From contig BRKX01000006.1 of assembly GCA_026008535.1 (NCBI GenBank), positions 40,288,664 to 40,352,663 of the forward strand: a DNA stretch of 64,000 nt. The letters run 5' to 3'. The stretch is from Perilla frutescens. Lineage: Eukaryota > Streptophyta > Magnoliopsida > Lamiales > Lamiaceae. This document shows positions 21,640-33,493 of this stretch, piece after piece. The notes below the pieces were generated by a model. The model saw only the letters and a list, made by a program, of their open reading frames with translations, was not told where the DNA came from and searched no databases. The translations under genes were made by a program, and so were the position numbers. Positions within the stretch are counted from its first letter, which is position 1. The number at the start of each line of letters is the position of its first letter.

Positions 21640-23310
21640 AGCAAACTAAGAAAGAGAATGCATGATGAGATATTCTATGTCTGTTTCACCTCCAAAATTG
21701 AACCTAAAAACATCCAAAAAGCTCTCAAAGATGATTACTAGATTGAGGCCATGCAGGAAGAACTTCTACAGTTCAAGAAAAATGATATTTGGTATTTAGT
21801 TTAGAAACCTGAATGAGTTAACATTGTTGGAACCAAGTGGATATTCTAAAAAAAGACCGATGAAGCTGGAAATATCACAAGAAATAAGGCTAGACTAGTT
21901 ACTCAAGGTTATTCACAGATTGAAGGAATTGATTTTGATGAAACCTTTTCTCATGTTACAAGGATTGAATCAGTCAGGTTTCTTCTAGCTATGACATGCA
22001 TCATGAAGTTCAAACTGTACCAAATGAATGTCAAGAGTGCTTTTCCGAATTGATTCTTAAAGAAGGATGTGTTTATTGCACAGCCTAAAGGATTTGAAGA
22101 TCCACATCATCCAGAGTTTGTGTTCAAACTAAATAAGGCATTATATGGCTTGAAACAAGCTCCTCGGGCATGGTATGAAAGACTGGCTACATACCTAGTA
22201 AGCAAAGGATATAACAGAGGAGGAGAAGATAGAACACTGTTCATCAGAAAGGAAAAATCATAAGTAATTGTGGTTCAAGTATATGTGGATGATATAGTGT
22301 TTGGATCAGTGTCTAATAAGATGGTCAAAGACTTCATCAGAGACATGGAAACTGAATTTGAGATGAGCCTTGTTGGAGATCTAAAATACTTCCTAGGACT
22401 TTAGATAAAGCAATCAGAAGAAGGGATATTCATCTCTTAATCCAAGTATGCCAGAAACTTGGTGAAGAAGTTTAAGCTTGAAAATTCCAAGCACAAACGA
22501 ACTCCAATCAGCACTACAGTCAAGATTGGAAAAGATGATGTAGGAACTGAAGTTGATCAAACTCTCTACAGAAGCGTGATTGGAAGTCTCCTATATCTCA
22601 CTGCAAGCAGACCAGATATAGCATACATTGTGGGAGTATGTGCCAGATATCAATCCTGTCCCAAGGAGAGTCACATGAAGGCTGTTAAGAACATCATCAA
22701 GTACATCAATGGATCTGCCGATTATGGTTTGTGGTATACTTCAGATACAAATGCAAATATAACTGCATACTGTGATGTTGATTGGGTTGGATCTCCAGAT
22801 GATAGAAAAAGCACTTCAGGTGCTTGTTTCTTTTTAGGAAACAATGTTGTTTCCTAGTTTATTAAGAAGCAGAACTGCATATCTCTATATGCAGCAGAAG
22901 CAGAATACATTGCAGCAGGGAGCAGCTCTACTCAGATCATCTGGATGATACAGATGATGAAAGACTATGAAGTTAGTCATGATACTCCTATTCTGTACTG
23001 TGATAATATAAGTGCTATCAATATCTCAAAAAATCTAGTGCAACATTCGAGGACCAAACATATAGACATCAGACATCACTTCATCAGAGAGCTGGTTGAA
23101 GAAGAAGTGTTAAAGATTGAACATATGAAGATAGAAGATCAACTAGCTGATTTGTTCATCAAGGGATTGGATGCAGCTTGATTTGAGAAACTCAGAGCAT
23201 CCCTTAGGTTGTGCTTGGTTCAGTAAAACCAAGAAGAAGGGTATGAGTGTGTCTATTTCACACTCAGCAGGAAAGAACCATTCATGTACAAAGGGTCTGA
23301 ACAGTCCCAG
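21640..23310 (+). pseudogene. Copia element 1 reverse transcriptase and RNase H (broken)
   Basis: RT: 'GTKWIF' near 21830; 'NKARLVTQGYSQIEGIDFDE' near 21885-21945; 'LYGLKQAPRAWYERL' near 22142-22185; catalytic YVDDIVFGS near 22283-22310; 'SLLYLTASRPDIAY' near 22587-22626. RNase H: 'DVDWVGSPDDRKSTSGACFF' near 22775-22835; 'AEAEYIAA' near 22895-22918; 'HSRTKHIDIRHHFIRE' near 23045-23095. At least seven in-frame stops, mostly TAG or TAA (for example at 21800, 21848, 22052, 22261, 22402, 22438, 22856). The order and phrases fit the SIRE/Maximus lineage. Confidence 0.9.
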
Positions 23311-23636
23311 AAAAATGTTCTTCAGGATATACATGATCAATATTTAAAAACCAGTGTACATCTTTATCAACGGCTAGTTCTTACGAGCTATCGTCATCTC
23401 TGATTTTCTGGGATTTCCCTCCCGTTTCTTAGTTTAACGGAAACCTGAGCCTATTCTATGAATGGAATTCTCTCTTATATATATGTTTAGCCGTTTAGAG
23501 AAAATGTTCATTTTTCAAAATTTTGAAATAAAAAACCCTTCTCTCTCGATAAATCCTCTGAGTTTTCTGAGTTTCCTCCATTGTTTGCCATTATTTCTCC
23601 TGTTGATCATTCCTATTAATCACCCATATATTATCA

Positions 23637-25962
23637 ATGGCTCCGAAATGAAAACTTATTCGTCCCAAGAAAGTCGTGAAACCTAGAATGAGGTATGGAA
23701 ATGTTACATATTCCAAACCTCAAGATCAGTTCTATGAGGAGGATGAGTTTGATAGGCAGGTTCGAGGTGAATCAACATACAAGAAGCCTGTTCAGAGGGC
23801 ACTTCATGATGAGTTTTCGAGCAAAGATACAGAAGAATTGATTGAAACATTCAATGGAGACGAAGAGGAAGAAGATATGGAGACAGAAGAGCAAGAAATA
23901 GCTTCTTCTGCGAAGAAAATAAAGACCCAAAGTCTTTCAATCCGAGATCTTTTGAAGGAAGCCGCAAAGTCATACTATGTCAACAGAAAGAAGGAAAAAA
24001 CAAAGGGAACTGCAGTTAAGAAAACCAAGAAGACTACAGCCTCTACATCAAAGAAGATTGTCACAACACCTGTTGCCTAAGCCCTTTAGAAAGAGAAGGG
24101 ATCTGCTGTTGATGATCAAGTTAAGCCTTCAGATGTGCCTGAACATGTTGAGGAACATGTTATAGAGAAGAACATTGCAGAAACATCTACTCCAACAAGT
24201 GTTGCACTGAAATTGCCTATTCAACCTTCTATTGCAGAAGGCGATGATGAAGACAAAGAAGATGATATTCCATTAAGCCTGAAGATGAAAGCCATAGTTG
24301 CTGCTCTTGCAAAAGGAAAGAAAAAGGCCATTCACAGACCTTTAGTTGCTAATCCAATAGAGAAAGAAGTTGTTTGCATCTGCTCAATATGATCCATTTT
24401 CCAGATCACCTGTCAAGAAAAAAACCCCTAAAAAGAAGGCCTCTACTGATGTGGTGCAGGTAGTGCCCAGAACTACTGTGACTCGAAGCCGAGCTTCTTC
24501 CACTCCACCATCCACTGATGTGCCTATAAAGAAAAGAAAAGCTACTGAAATGACTGGTTCTTCCAAGAAAGTTGTCCAACCGAAAGATGTACCTGAAGAT
24601 ATTTACTCATAGTCAAGTGAACATGAGTCTGAAGCTCACAAACAGATTGTTCGTGTTTCAGGTACCTCAAGACAAATTATATTTCGTTCGTTAAAGCAAA
24701 CTGAATTGTGGGAGAGAATGAAGCAGAGGTTAATGATCTCTGAGAAGAAGGTTCATAAGGATACAATGTTAGCAATTAGTGTGTATACCTTGTTGGAGGA
24801 AGATGGTCTTTTAGGAACTGTGCAGAAGGTTCAAGAGTTTGGGCCTAATGTTGTGTCTGAGTTCTATTGTAATCTATCCAAAGAGATTGATGATCCAGAG
24901 TCTGAAGTTTTTCAGAAAGTGTTTGTTAGAGGAGAGATGCTGCAGTTTTCTCCAGATCACATTAATGAATTTTTGGGATATTCATCTGAGGGGGAGTACA
25001 AGGAAATTGATGATTGGGGGATGATTGCTGAGGAACTGACCCAGGGCATCTTCAATAAATGGCCATCGCATCCGCAGACTATTCCAACTTCTAAGCTGAC
25101 TCACAAGTATGGTGTTGTGTTTAGGATTCTGATCTATAATTGGCTACCCACAAAGCACAGAGCAGCTGTGACTCAAGCTCAAGAGAAGATTCTGTATCAT
25201 CTAGGAACTGGAAAGAAGTTCAATTTTTGTGAGTTTGTGTTTGGTACGATTATCACCAGTGCAGAATCTACAGAGGTCAAGGGACCTCTGTGCTATCTTT
25301 CGCTAATCTACTGCCTAATCAAGCAATAAAAGAAGAATGTCTCTTCAAAGAAAGACAAAGTTGTTCTACTCAACAAGCCTCTTGTGATCAAGGTTGCTCC
25401 TGAGATAAGAGATCCTCACCTTCATCTCCAGTTCAAGTAGTACCTATCATCCAAGAAAGGACTGGATGATACTGTTGAAGAATCCTCTCCAAAGGAGACT
25501 GTGCTGAAGTTTCTAGAAAGAAGCTTGGAGTTTCATACTCGTCTGATTTTTTAGCATACTTCTGAGAAGATGAAGATTCAAGCAATGATTGTTGATCTTT
25601 CATCAAGTGAAAATTTTACCTCCCCCAACAGTAAATGTTCCTGAGAATGTACATAACTTGCACAAGCTTGCAAGTACTGTCGAAGCTGCTACTCAGAAAA
25701 AGTCTACACTAGCATCAAAGTAAGGGAAAGCACATACTGCAACACAAGAGAAGGAAGCTAAAGCTATTCAAGAAAAGACTGCAGAAGAGGTTCATGAAGA
25801 AGTGCAGGAGGTTGCTGACGAATAAGTTGATGAGGAAGAGGAAACTGAGACCGAAGAAGAGGTTAATGAAGAGACAGAAGCTGAAGATGAAGAAGAAGGT
25901 TCTGACGCAGAAGGAGGACCTGAACAAGATGATGCTGAACAAAACTCTGACAAATCCGAGTA
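23637..25962 (+). pseudogene. SIRE-type env-like ORF after pol (broken)
   Basis: SIRE-lineage copia elements carry an extra ORF after RNase H, called env-like; its function is not established. Here it starts MAPK (23637) with a stop at codon 5. It continues in that frame to 24080 and 24135-24392, changes frame near 24370, and continues through the best conserved domain at 24706-25329 ('FYCNL', 'VFVRGEMLQFSPDHINEFLG', 'KYGVVFRILIYNWLPTKHRA'). That domain is of the 'putative plant transposon protein' type. The N-terminal third is Lys/Ser/Thr-rich, and the tail (25790-25960) is very acidic (Glu-rich). No convincing signal peptide or membrane segment is visible. Confidence 0.7.
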
Positions 25963-26379
25963 GTTGCTGGTTATTACTCTTTTACCTTTCTCGATGGCAA
26001 ATAGGGGGAGTAATGCAATATAAGTTTTTTCTTATGTTTATTTTATTTTCTACTTATCTTGCATCACGTTTTGCAAGGTATTTTGTTTTTGCTTTAATAG
26101 CTTGTAATTGCTATTTTGTTATGGACCAGATTTTTCTTCCCTATATGATTCATATCTGCTAAAAAATTGAAACTGCTATCAAAAGATAAAGATATAAAGA
26201 AAAAAAATCAATATAGCAGATCAGATACAAGCTAATGAGAAAGTGAATTACAGCTAAATCATATGATATTCTTCACAATATTCAAGTATGTTTTTAAGTA
26301 CATTGATCTTACAGTTCAAGGGTTGTGTTCTTTTAAAACATGGAGCTGATTTGCAACCAGATAAAGATAAAGAGGGAGA
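25963..26379 (+). other. Copia element 1 3' untranslated stretch with two purine tracts
   Basis: Two G-rich purine runs are present: AAATAGGGGGAG at 25999-26010, shortly after the env-like ORF, and AAAGATAAAGAGGGAGA at 26363-26379. Copia PPTs normally abut the 3' LTR, so the second is the better candidate. Otherwise the stretch is AT-rich and non-coding. Confidence 0.5.
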
Positions 26380-27295
26380 TTATCAGTGCTATCGGCACTA
26401 AAGTGTTCGGGATTGTCATTATCTGATTAGATATTATGGTAATTTCAAAAAAACATAAAAGGTTTTGGTTATTCATATTCGAATAACATGTTCTGGACAT
26501 TCTGTGAACATTCCGCTGCCAATCTGATTGAAGATCAAGACATGTACTTCATCATGTTCAGAGACATGATCATGTACATGGTTGTCTAGAAAGATTACAA
26601 GAGACGTGCCATGCTAGATTCAAGGAGTTGAAGCTATAGATTCAAGATGGACGTTTCTGAATAGAAGCTACCTTGTTCGTGATGAAGATCAAGAAGGAAA
26701 GAAGGAGTTCTATTCAAGGAAGACATCTAAACTAGGAAAGTCCAATTTAATTAAGGAAATTATTTCCTTATTGAATCCTAGTCAAAGTAGGACTTCTGAT
26801 TACCTTGTTAAGGTTATAGTTGTTTTTTATAAATAGACTGGCAATCAGACTAGATTTGATGACATGAATTTTTATGAATACACAAAAGGACTGAGAGTTA
26901 AAAGACTTCATATTCGAAGCATATAGTATTCGGGTAGACTGGGTTCGATCGGTTAGATCATTGTGTTTCTAGTTCATGTTTGAAACTCACTTTCATACAC
27001 ACTTAGAGGAGTCTCATGAGAGATTTCTTGTGGGAACTAGAGGGATTCTAGGTTGTGAGGGGAGCTCGCAATTCAGTTTAGTGAAAGAGGTTGAATCGGG
27101 TAAGAAAACGATCGAGTGATGGGAGCCTTCTTGTAATAACTTTTGTAACCATTCAACGGAGTAGTAAACTATTTTTCACGGACTTGATAAGTCTCCCTGA
27201 CGTTGATCAGTTGATCGAACAGGGTTATCAACCTCGTGTTCTTTATTTGCTTTAAGTTTTTACATTCTGACCTTGAATGTTCACAAGAATGTTCA
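26380..27295 (+). repeat. Presumed 3' LTR region of copia element 1, not homologous to the 5' LTR
   Basis: Follows the purine tract and ends near 'gaatgttca', where Athila copy C begins. It looks LTR-like: a TATA-like 'tataaatag' at about 26829, then transcribed-region-like DNA. By eye it shares nothing with the LTR at 16839-17877. Its flank (Athila C gag) also differs from the left flank (gypsy D gag). The segment may be the LTR of a second copia element joined by recombination. Borders are uncertain. Confidence 0.4.
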
Positions 27296-27319
27296 AGTAC
27301 ATAATGATGAACATGATCG

Positions 27320-27900
27320 CCAAGTTTATGTAACTTCAAAGTGGATCGAAGTCTAAGTGGGCCAAGTTGTTAACACAGTGAGTGATCTGTCCAAGCGGAT
27401 CCAGAATGGGAAAATGCCAAGCCAGCCCGAGTAAGTGCATGCCATAACTGTGCTCAAAAGTGGCGGCATTGCGGAGGACAAGGTTGGAGAGCCCAACTTA
27501 AACGAAGTTGCCTTTAAAAATGAAGGGGCTCCTCAACACAAGAAGAGGGAGGCTGAAGAAATGAAAGCTAAAAGAGAGAAGCTTGCTCTCCATAGAGCTG
27601 AGAACCCCTATGAACCTCCCATCCCTTATTCCGGCCAGTTGAAAGATGAAAAGAAAGAGCGATAGCTGCAAGAGTTTTACAAACTCTTCTCAAAGGTGCA
27701 TGTCAATCTTCCTCTCCTGAGCATCATCCAAAATGAGCCAACCTATGTGAAATTTTTCACAGAGCTGGTGGTACAGAAAAGGAGATTCGGGAAAGATGAG
27801 CACATTTTGATGCCCAAGGTGGCAAGTTCAATCCTGTAGCATCAATTACCTCCCAAGCTTGGTGATCCAGGTAGCTTTACTCTTAAACTTGCTTTAGGGA
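27320..27900 (+). pseudogene. Athila copy C, C-terminal end of gag
   Basis: Starts inside the coiled-coil tail of gag ('KMPSQPE', 'HAITVLKSGG') and matches copy B 38495-38980 and copy A near 12140. Stops at about 27432, 27663 and 27839. The phrases 'QEFYKLFSKVHVNLPLL' and 'LPPKLGDPGSFTLKLALG' lead directly into protease. Everything 5' of this (LTR, PBS, most of gag) is missing, replaced by copia element 1. Confidence 0.8.
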
Positions 27901-28541
27901 ATGGTAAGGAAGCATGTGGGATGTTGGATTTGGGGGCAGGGATAAATTTAATGCCTTACTCTATTTTTAAGCAACTAGAGTTAGGGAACTTAAAACCCAC
28001 TACAATGTGTTTACAATTTGCTGATCAATCTATTTGGTATCCCAAGGGAATTGTTGAGGATATCCTTGTGAAAGTAGGTGGGTTGATAGTCCCCATTAAC
28101 TTTGTTGTCTTAGAAGTAGGGGATGTCCAGGAGACCGAGAAAGAATACACACTTCTTTTGGGTAGATCTTTCATGGCTACCACAAATACCCTCATCAATG
28201 TGAAAAATGGGACATTAAAAATGTCTGTTTTGGGGGAAACTGTATCTTTCTCGATGTTTGATGCTCATATACCTGCTATTCCCTTGATCCATTATTTTTC
28301 TTCCCTTGATACTATTGATGTTGGACCCGAGGAAGCTTTTGTGCAGGAAGATAGCCCGGGAAGTGAGTGCAAGGAGATTGAAAAAGATAAAGTGAAGAAA
28401 TTCCCAGACAAGTGCACTCCGGGGAAGAAGGTTGCCCAAGGGATAAAAAAGATTATCTCAAACACCCATAGGAAGTGGTTCCCGAGCAAATCAAAGATGG
28501 AAGGGGAAGGGGAATTGACAAATTTCCTCTCAACTTTTTAA
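27901..28541 (+). pseudogene. Athila copy C protease, followed by loss of RT to integrase
   Basis: An open frame of 206 codons from 27921 covers the active-site loop D-L-G-A ('MLDLGAGINLMPYS'), 'TMCLQFADQSI' and the flap 'LLLGRSFMATTNTLIN'. After 'ETVSFSMFDA' it departs from copies A and B and becomes Lys-rich (28370-28540). No RT, RNase H or integrase follows. This is an internally deleted, non-autonomous derivative. Confidence 0.8.
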
Positions 28542-28599
28542 TAGACACTTTTGGAGGGATTGAGGACAGTTTCTCCCCTCAAAAAATTCACCCTAGATT

Positions 28600-28832
28600 T
28601 TCTATACTTCACCATTCACCACCACCACAGTTCCAGAGAGAGATAAAAGAGGAAGAGAAGAGACAAGGAAGATCAAGCCCAAGGAAGTGGCACGAGAAGA
28701 GGAATCCGACTTCAAGCTATCTGCGGAAGCTAGGCTTGCTCAAGAATTCTCCTTTTTGGTATTTCTTTCCTTAGCTTTAGCTAATTTGTGAGGATTATCC
28801 TAAAACTGACGAGACAAACAATGTTGTAGGAG
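28600..28832 (+). repeat. LTR-derived fragment inserted into the body of Athila copy C
   Basis: Matches the copy C 3' LTR at about 48905-49130: 'ttcaccatt', 'accaccaccac', 'gagataaaagaggaag', 'agaagctaggcttg' (or close), 'ctcctttttggtatttcttt', 'tagctaatttgtg' and 'attgtag' in the same order and orientation. It sits where RT to integrase should be, directly before the conserved post-pol motif at 28834-28858. Confidence 0.7.
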
Positions 28833-29790
28833 TAAAATGAGCACTGCATGGGAGGCAAAAAATGATTTTATTGCATTAACATTTTATTAATTTTTTCCTT
28901 TTTAGTATGTTTTAGTTTTGAATTTTATTTGTTGTCTCGCAGGGACAGGAATTTGAGTGTGTTGTTGGCGAGTAAACTAGTGAGGAAAATTAGCTAAGTG
29001 TAAGCCCCCGGTGCGGCACCCACACGATCGCGGCAATGCCCTCCTCTCAGCAAGAACACAGCGCAAGCGTGCACTCTACGTCGGCACGCTAATCCCGGCC
29101 TCAAAAATTCCTGCCGCGAGTGCGGCGTTTCCCCCATGGGTGCATAATTTGACTCGTTGCGCACGCGGCGCCGTCCCGCGGTCGCGCGCCTTTTGTGAAA
29201 TATATATATATATATAATTAAAAAAAAAAGAAAAAAAGGGGGGATAAAGACGAAAGGATGGGGGTTCTATTCCAGATCCCTAATTTCTCAATCAGTCTAG
29301 CCACACTCCCCAATTTCCCTCAACTGAAACTGAGCTCCACAACTCCTTCACCGCTACCGCACCCGTACACAACCACCGCGTCTCACACCGCGCCGCGCAC
29401 ATCTCCCCACCGCCGTGCACACTGCCACCTCGCGAACTCTTCTTTACCGCCAATGCAATATCGAGCTCCATGCCCAGCTCCCGTGAAGCACCGTATGCTC
29501 ACGCTGCTCAAACTACCACCGCGCAATAGCCGCCGCCCTCCACCATGCCTTCCTGCAACCGCGGCACAACCCTGCGCCGCGCCGCGCCTGCGTTCCAGGC
29601 TGCGCGTGCGCGAAGGCTCACCACAGCGCCCGTGGCCGCGCTCCAACTCTGCATCTCATCGTCGGTGTGGTCTTCTGGATTCCAGCTTCTTCCCATCTCC
29701 TGTACACTCTTCCACCTCAATCTCCTCAACTCCAAACATGGTCTGATGCAAAAATGTCATCTCTGAGCATGACGAAGAAGATGTCGATGA
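28833..29790 (+). other. Athila copy C ORF1 leader
   Basis: Begins with the post-pol motif (ATGAGCACTGCATGGGAGGC), whose hairpin right arm is lost. A GC-rich block follows (28995-29195), then a (TA)n run at 29203-29217 where copies A and B have a TATA-like element. C-rich leader DNA with compositional ORFs on both strands (29258-29746) follows; I do not regard those as genes because they have no counterpart in copies A or B. Confidence 0.6.
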
Positions 29791-31130
29791 AGAAGAAGTT
29801 GAAACTATGGAGGTCGATGACTATTCTGGATACTATGGGTGCCCATTCCTAGTTATCAACCACCGTGAAGGTAAACATTACCGAGCCTTCAATGAATTTG
29901 ATATCACTGCAGCTTGATATCTAGATTGGGAACTACTGGGTACATTGAAAATTGATGCCAAGGTTCAAAAGTATCTTAAGGCTTTGAAACTGGAAAAATT
30001 TGCTAACATGAAGCATGTTACTTTTAATCACTTGTTCCATGAGTTTTGGGTGTTATTTGAATTCAATGAGGAGGATAACAAGATAAGTTTCCAGCTTCTA
30101 GGGAAAAATACGTGGTCACATTGGCTATAATGAAGGATTTCTTTGGATTTCCGCCCTCAGGGATGAAGGAGAGGCCGACTGATTTCAATGTTGCCAATAC
30201 CTGGTTTGATCTTACGGGTTTCAATAATTGTCACGCTAAAGGAGTATCGAGTGGATTCATCAAGCACCCCGTCTTGTCCATTGTACACAAATTCCTATCG
30301 TATACGATCAGTGGCAAGGAGCAAGCAAATAAGGTAAACTCGATCAAGATATACCTTTTGTGGATGTCTATCCAGCAAATGATTTAAAAGGGAGACACAA
30401 CATCCTTCCTTTTGTGCCTTCATCTCTATATTGGCAGTCAAACTCGGGGTCACTTAAGACAACGGTCCTCTCCCACAGGGCCAAACCAGAGTAAAGCAGT
30501 ATCTCATTGATAAGGGCGAGCTTAGATGGGCTCAAATTATCTATGATGAGTGACGTTTAGTGCCTCACACTAAGAGGACTTGTGTCGACAAATTGCTAAA
30601 TACCCAATATGCCGCCTGACGCCAAACTGCTAGAGCCAGCTGCTCTTCTGTACCATAACAAGCTTGGCAACAAGAGCCCGATCAAAAAGGTAAAGGAGAG
30701 GACAAGCAAAGGGAACAACAACAAAAAGAAGAAGATCAGCAACACTACCAGCCGCCACCATACCCCACAATGCCTTCTACTGACGGGTATCAAATGCTGA
30801 GAGATGACTTGAGGTCCTTCCGGGACCACTATGACACCGCACTGGGGCAGTTCCAGCAGCACTATCACAACATGATGGGGCAGTTCCAGCAGCATTTTGA
30901 TACCTTTATCGGCCAATTTCACCAGCACTTCGATCATACCTTGGGCGAGTTCCGCCAAGACCTGGGCACACTACGTCAAGATGTCAGGGATTTGCGGCAG
31001 GAGGTCTCCCACCGCTTTGACAGGCAAGATGAGCAGATGACGGCCCTGGAACAAAGCTGGAGTAATTGGACGCTCTCCTAGCCATACCCGCACCATCTTC
31101 CACCACCTTATCATCCACCCGAGCAGTGAA
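29791..31130 (+). pseudogene. Athila copy C ORF1-type protein (broken)
   Basis: Corresponds to ORF1 of copies A and B. 'YYGCPFLV' (29831) is followed by 'HREGKHYRAFNEFDI' and a stop near 29917. The frame changes near 30110, then come 'FFGFPPSGMKERPTDFN', 'IVHKFLSYTISGKEQANKVN' and a deletion and frame change near 30365. The C-terminal part at 30770-31080 is open and shows repeats of about 11 residues with consensus GQFQQHFDT (four to five copies), likely a long amphipathic helix. It ends 'SWSNWTLS'. Copy B has the same repeats. Confidence 0.75.
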
Positions 31131-31867
31131 GTTGTTTAGTGTTTTTATTTATGTATTTTTGTGTCCGTGTGCATTGTTTAGCTGTTTTTGTTTTATTATT
31201 TTCGTTGGTCGTGTTTTGTCGTGTTGTTTTGTAGGAACCATCGCCTGTTGCCGGTCTTCTACAACTTGTGATGTTTTCTCTCTCCCTAATTCTATTGCAT
31301 CTTGTTTTCATACATTGAGGATAATACATGCTCTAAGCATGGGGGTAAGCTTGTTATTATTATGATATCTTAAGTTATGTTTTGTCATAGTATTGTGTTT
31401 TGTTATAGTATTTTGTATTGGTTTATGTTGTTGGATTTTATATTTTTATGATTAGGATTTGTTAGATTTTATTTTGTGGAATTATGTTGCACTTGGTGTT
31501 GTTATGATGCCTTAGTTATGTTGTGTATTTTGTTTCGTTTCTCCCTCTTAGCATGATGTTTTTGTTCAATTGTCAAACTTGGAATTTGGAATATGAGTCT
31601 TCAAGGGATTATTTTTGAGGTGATCATGATAAATAAATTGTTCTCGTGGTGCCATTCTCTAGCATGAATTGTCTTTAGAATGTTGATCATAATTTGATAA
31701 TTTGTGTTGTGGGTTTTGTCCTTCAAAGGATTATGAAGCATGTTTTGCCTCTTTTCATGAAGAATTATTCTTAAATCATTCCCACACATTTATATATAAA
31801 AAAAAGAAGAAAAAGAAGGGGGTAAATAAGGATTTCTACTCCTCTAGTTGGTAAAATTGACTATGAG
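31131..31867 (+). other. Athila copy C non-coding 3' region, first part, with upstream purine tract
   Basis: Alignable with copy B 44877-45613. It includes 'tacattgaggataat' and the purine tract AAGCATGGGGGTA at 31335-31347. ORFs here are not conserved. It is cut at 31867 by the inverted-LTR unit and resumes at 34584. Confidence 0.7.
31863..31867. repeat. Left target-site duplication ATGAG of the inverted-LTR unit
   Basis: ATGAG at 31863-31867 is repeated at 34579-34583. The uninterrupted equivalent in copy B (45616-45630) has the sequence once at this point, 'gactatgagtatgag'. Confidence 0.8.
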
Positions 31868-32903
31868 TGATATGATCCCGGTATGATGATCAATACCGAG
31901 AGAAAACGCGTGGAAGTCTTATAGAATCGAAACACACGTCAACTAAAGAAGGGCTTCAATCCGACTAAACTTGACAATATAAATGACTAAAACACGATGA
32001 TTATGACTCGATTAATATGGTGAATTAGACTCGATAATTAAGACACCTAAGACACTTATATTAATGAAACAACTTAGACAAAACGCAACTCAAATAAATG
32101 AACAAAAGAAGCGTACGTCAGATTGGGATTTTGGGCGGGAATGGCTCAAATATGGCTAGGAATTATGGAACGGTATTGGAACACTTACTTGGATAGATCT
32201 TGAAGTGATGATGGATGAATTATGGCTTGTGGATGAAGTATATGGCGTCGGCGATGATGATGATGATAGGTAGAAGGATTAGAACTTCAGTTGAACCCCG
32301 ACTTTTCAACTACTTCGATCTTCTCCAGATTGTTTAGCACTCCCCCTAGAACTTGATGGAACTAAAAAGAGTTTGAAATAGGATTTTAGATTTTCTAGGT
32401 CTAAAGAACTTGATTAATGTTTGATAAACCAAAGGATCGTGAGACAATTGAAAATAAACTTCAAATTATTAATCAACATCTAAGAAATAAAATTCACAAC
32501 TAATCCCTTTATATAGTGTAGGATTACGAACAAAAACAAAGTCCTAAAATACTAAGAAACCAAAAATAAAAAGGTTTTCTACCTTGATTAGAAGTCTAAT
32601 TAAGGTAAGATAAAAATGACCAAAAATTAAATAATAAAAATCTAAACTAGATAAAATAAATCCCAATTGGACTTGGACCTTCAAACTTCAATTTGGACCT
32701 TTAATAATGCCAAACGTGGGCTGGAATATTCTCTCAAATGTGGCCCACATTGATCAAATAACTCCATACATGCAAATTCAAGATTAGCTGTTTTTCATGC
32801 AACACGTCCAAACTCGTATGCATCTCATCCAAATTGCTTTTTCTTGCTTCATATCTTCATACACTGATCTTCTTCTTTACTAGGGATGGTCACGGTCTCA
32901 TCA
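31868..32903 (-). repeat. Left LTR of the inverted unit, minus orientation (1036 bp)
   Basis: On the minus strand it starts TGATGAGACCGTG just after a purine run (CAAGAGGAG) and ends ...CATATCA. Near its end it shares 'gttgacgtg', 'tttcgattct' and 'gtcggattg' with the LTR at 61462-62694. Mid-LTR it shares 'aattgggatttattttat' and 'caattgtctcac' (or close) with the right LTR of the unit. Confidence 0.7.
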
Positions 32904-32905
32904 TT

Positions 32906-33322
32906 CTACTCCTCTTGAAAAGAATTTTTCTTCGTATTCGAACCTCCGAGATCAAATACTAAGATGAACCGATCATCGAACTCCTTTTGCACAAGCTGCA
33001 TAAGACACATCTTCAAAATCTTCCATTTTATGTCAAATGGTTGAAACTTCAGCTCCTTAGAATGTGTGGCATGTGCAAACAAATTTGGGGTTACACCAAT
33101 ATCTAATAGAACATTTTCAACAACTTGTAGAATATAGACATCACAAGATAACGGTTTATAAAAAATGTTAGAATTTGGCATCTTTTCTAAGCTTGTTGGT
33201 TCGAACTCCTTGTGATCTTCAATCATTGCTCCACTGATGTCATTCTCCCTTTCAGAACACGGATGCAATTCCTCTAACTTGTCACCTATTTCAACTTCCT
33301 CAACTGCATCATTAACCTCCAT
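32906..33322 (-). CDS. Unrecognised 138-aa ORF in the inverted-LTR unit
   Basis: Open on the minus strand, ending two bases before the minus-strand LTR; the frame stays open about 20 codons upstream of the chosen Met. The N-terminal half is acidic (Glu/Asp-rich). The C-terminal half has 'KELKFQPFDIKWKILKMCL' and 'KEFDDRFILVFDLGG'. The same pattern ('IELRWQPFD...', 'EDRIMFVFDPEGG') is in the ORF at 59845-60066. This suggests a conserved domain carried by this gypsy family. No catalytic motif is seen and no function is assigned. It may be the end of a longer protein. Confidence 0.45.
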   Translation of the reverse strand: MEVNDAVEEVEIGDKLEELHPCSERENDISGAMIEDHKEFEPTSLEKMPNSNIFYKPLSCDVYILQVVENVLLDIGVTPNLFAHATHSKELKFQPFDIKWKILKMCLMQLVQKEFDDRFILVFDLGGSNTKKNSFQEE

Positions 33323-33493
33323 TTCTTCTTCCTCGACTTTAGTTGGTTCTTCCTCGGATTTGGCGTCAATCGGGGGCTACTTTAACTCTTTTTCATGGAC
33401 TAGATAGATAGAGCATTGTTCATCACATGCTAGACTTGACGGAACAATGGCCGGCTGATAATTCAAGGATGAATTCTATTCAGCAGGGGGGAG

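Noticed and set aside
29258..29746. 162-aa ORF in copy C leader
   Set aside because: Pro/Thr/Arg-rich leader DNA, with ORFs on the opposite strand over the same bases; no counterpart in A or B.
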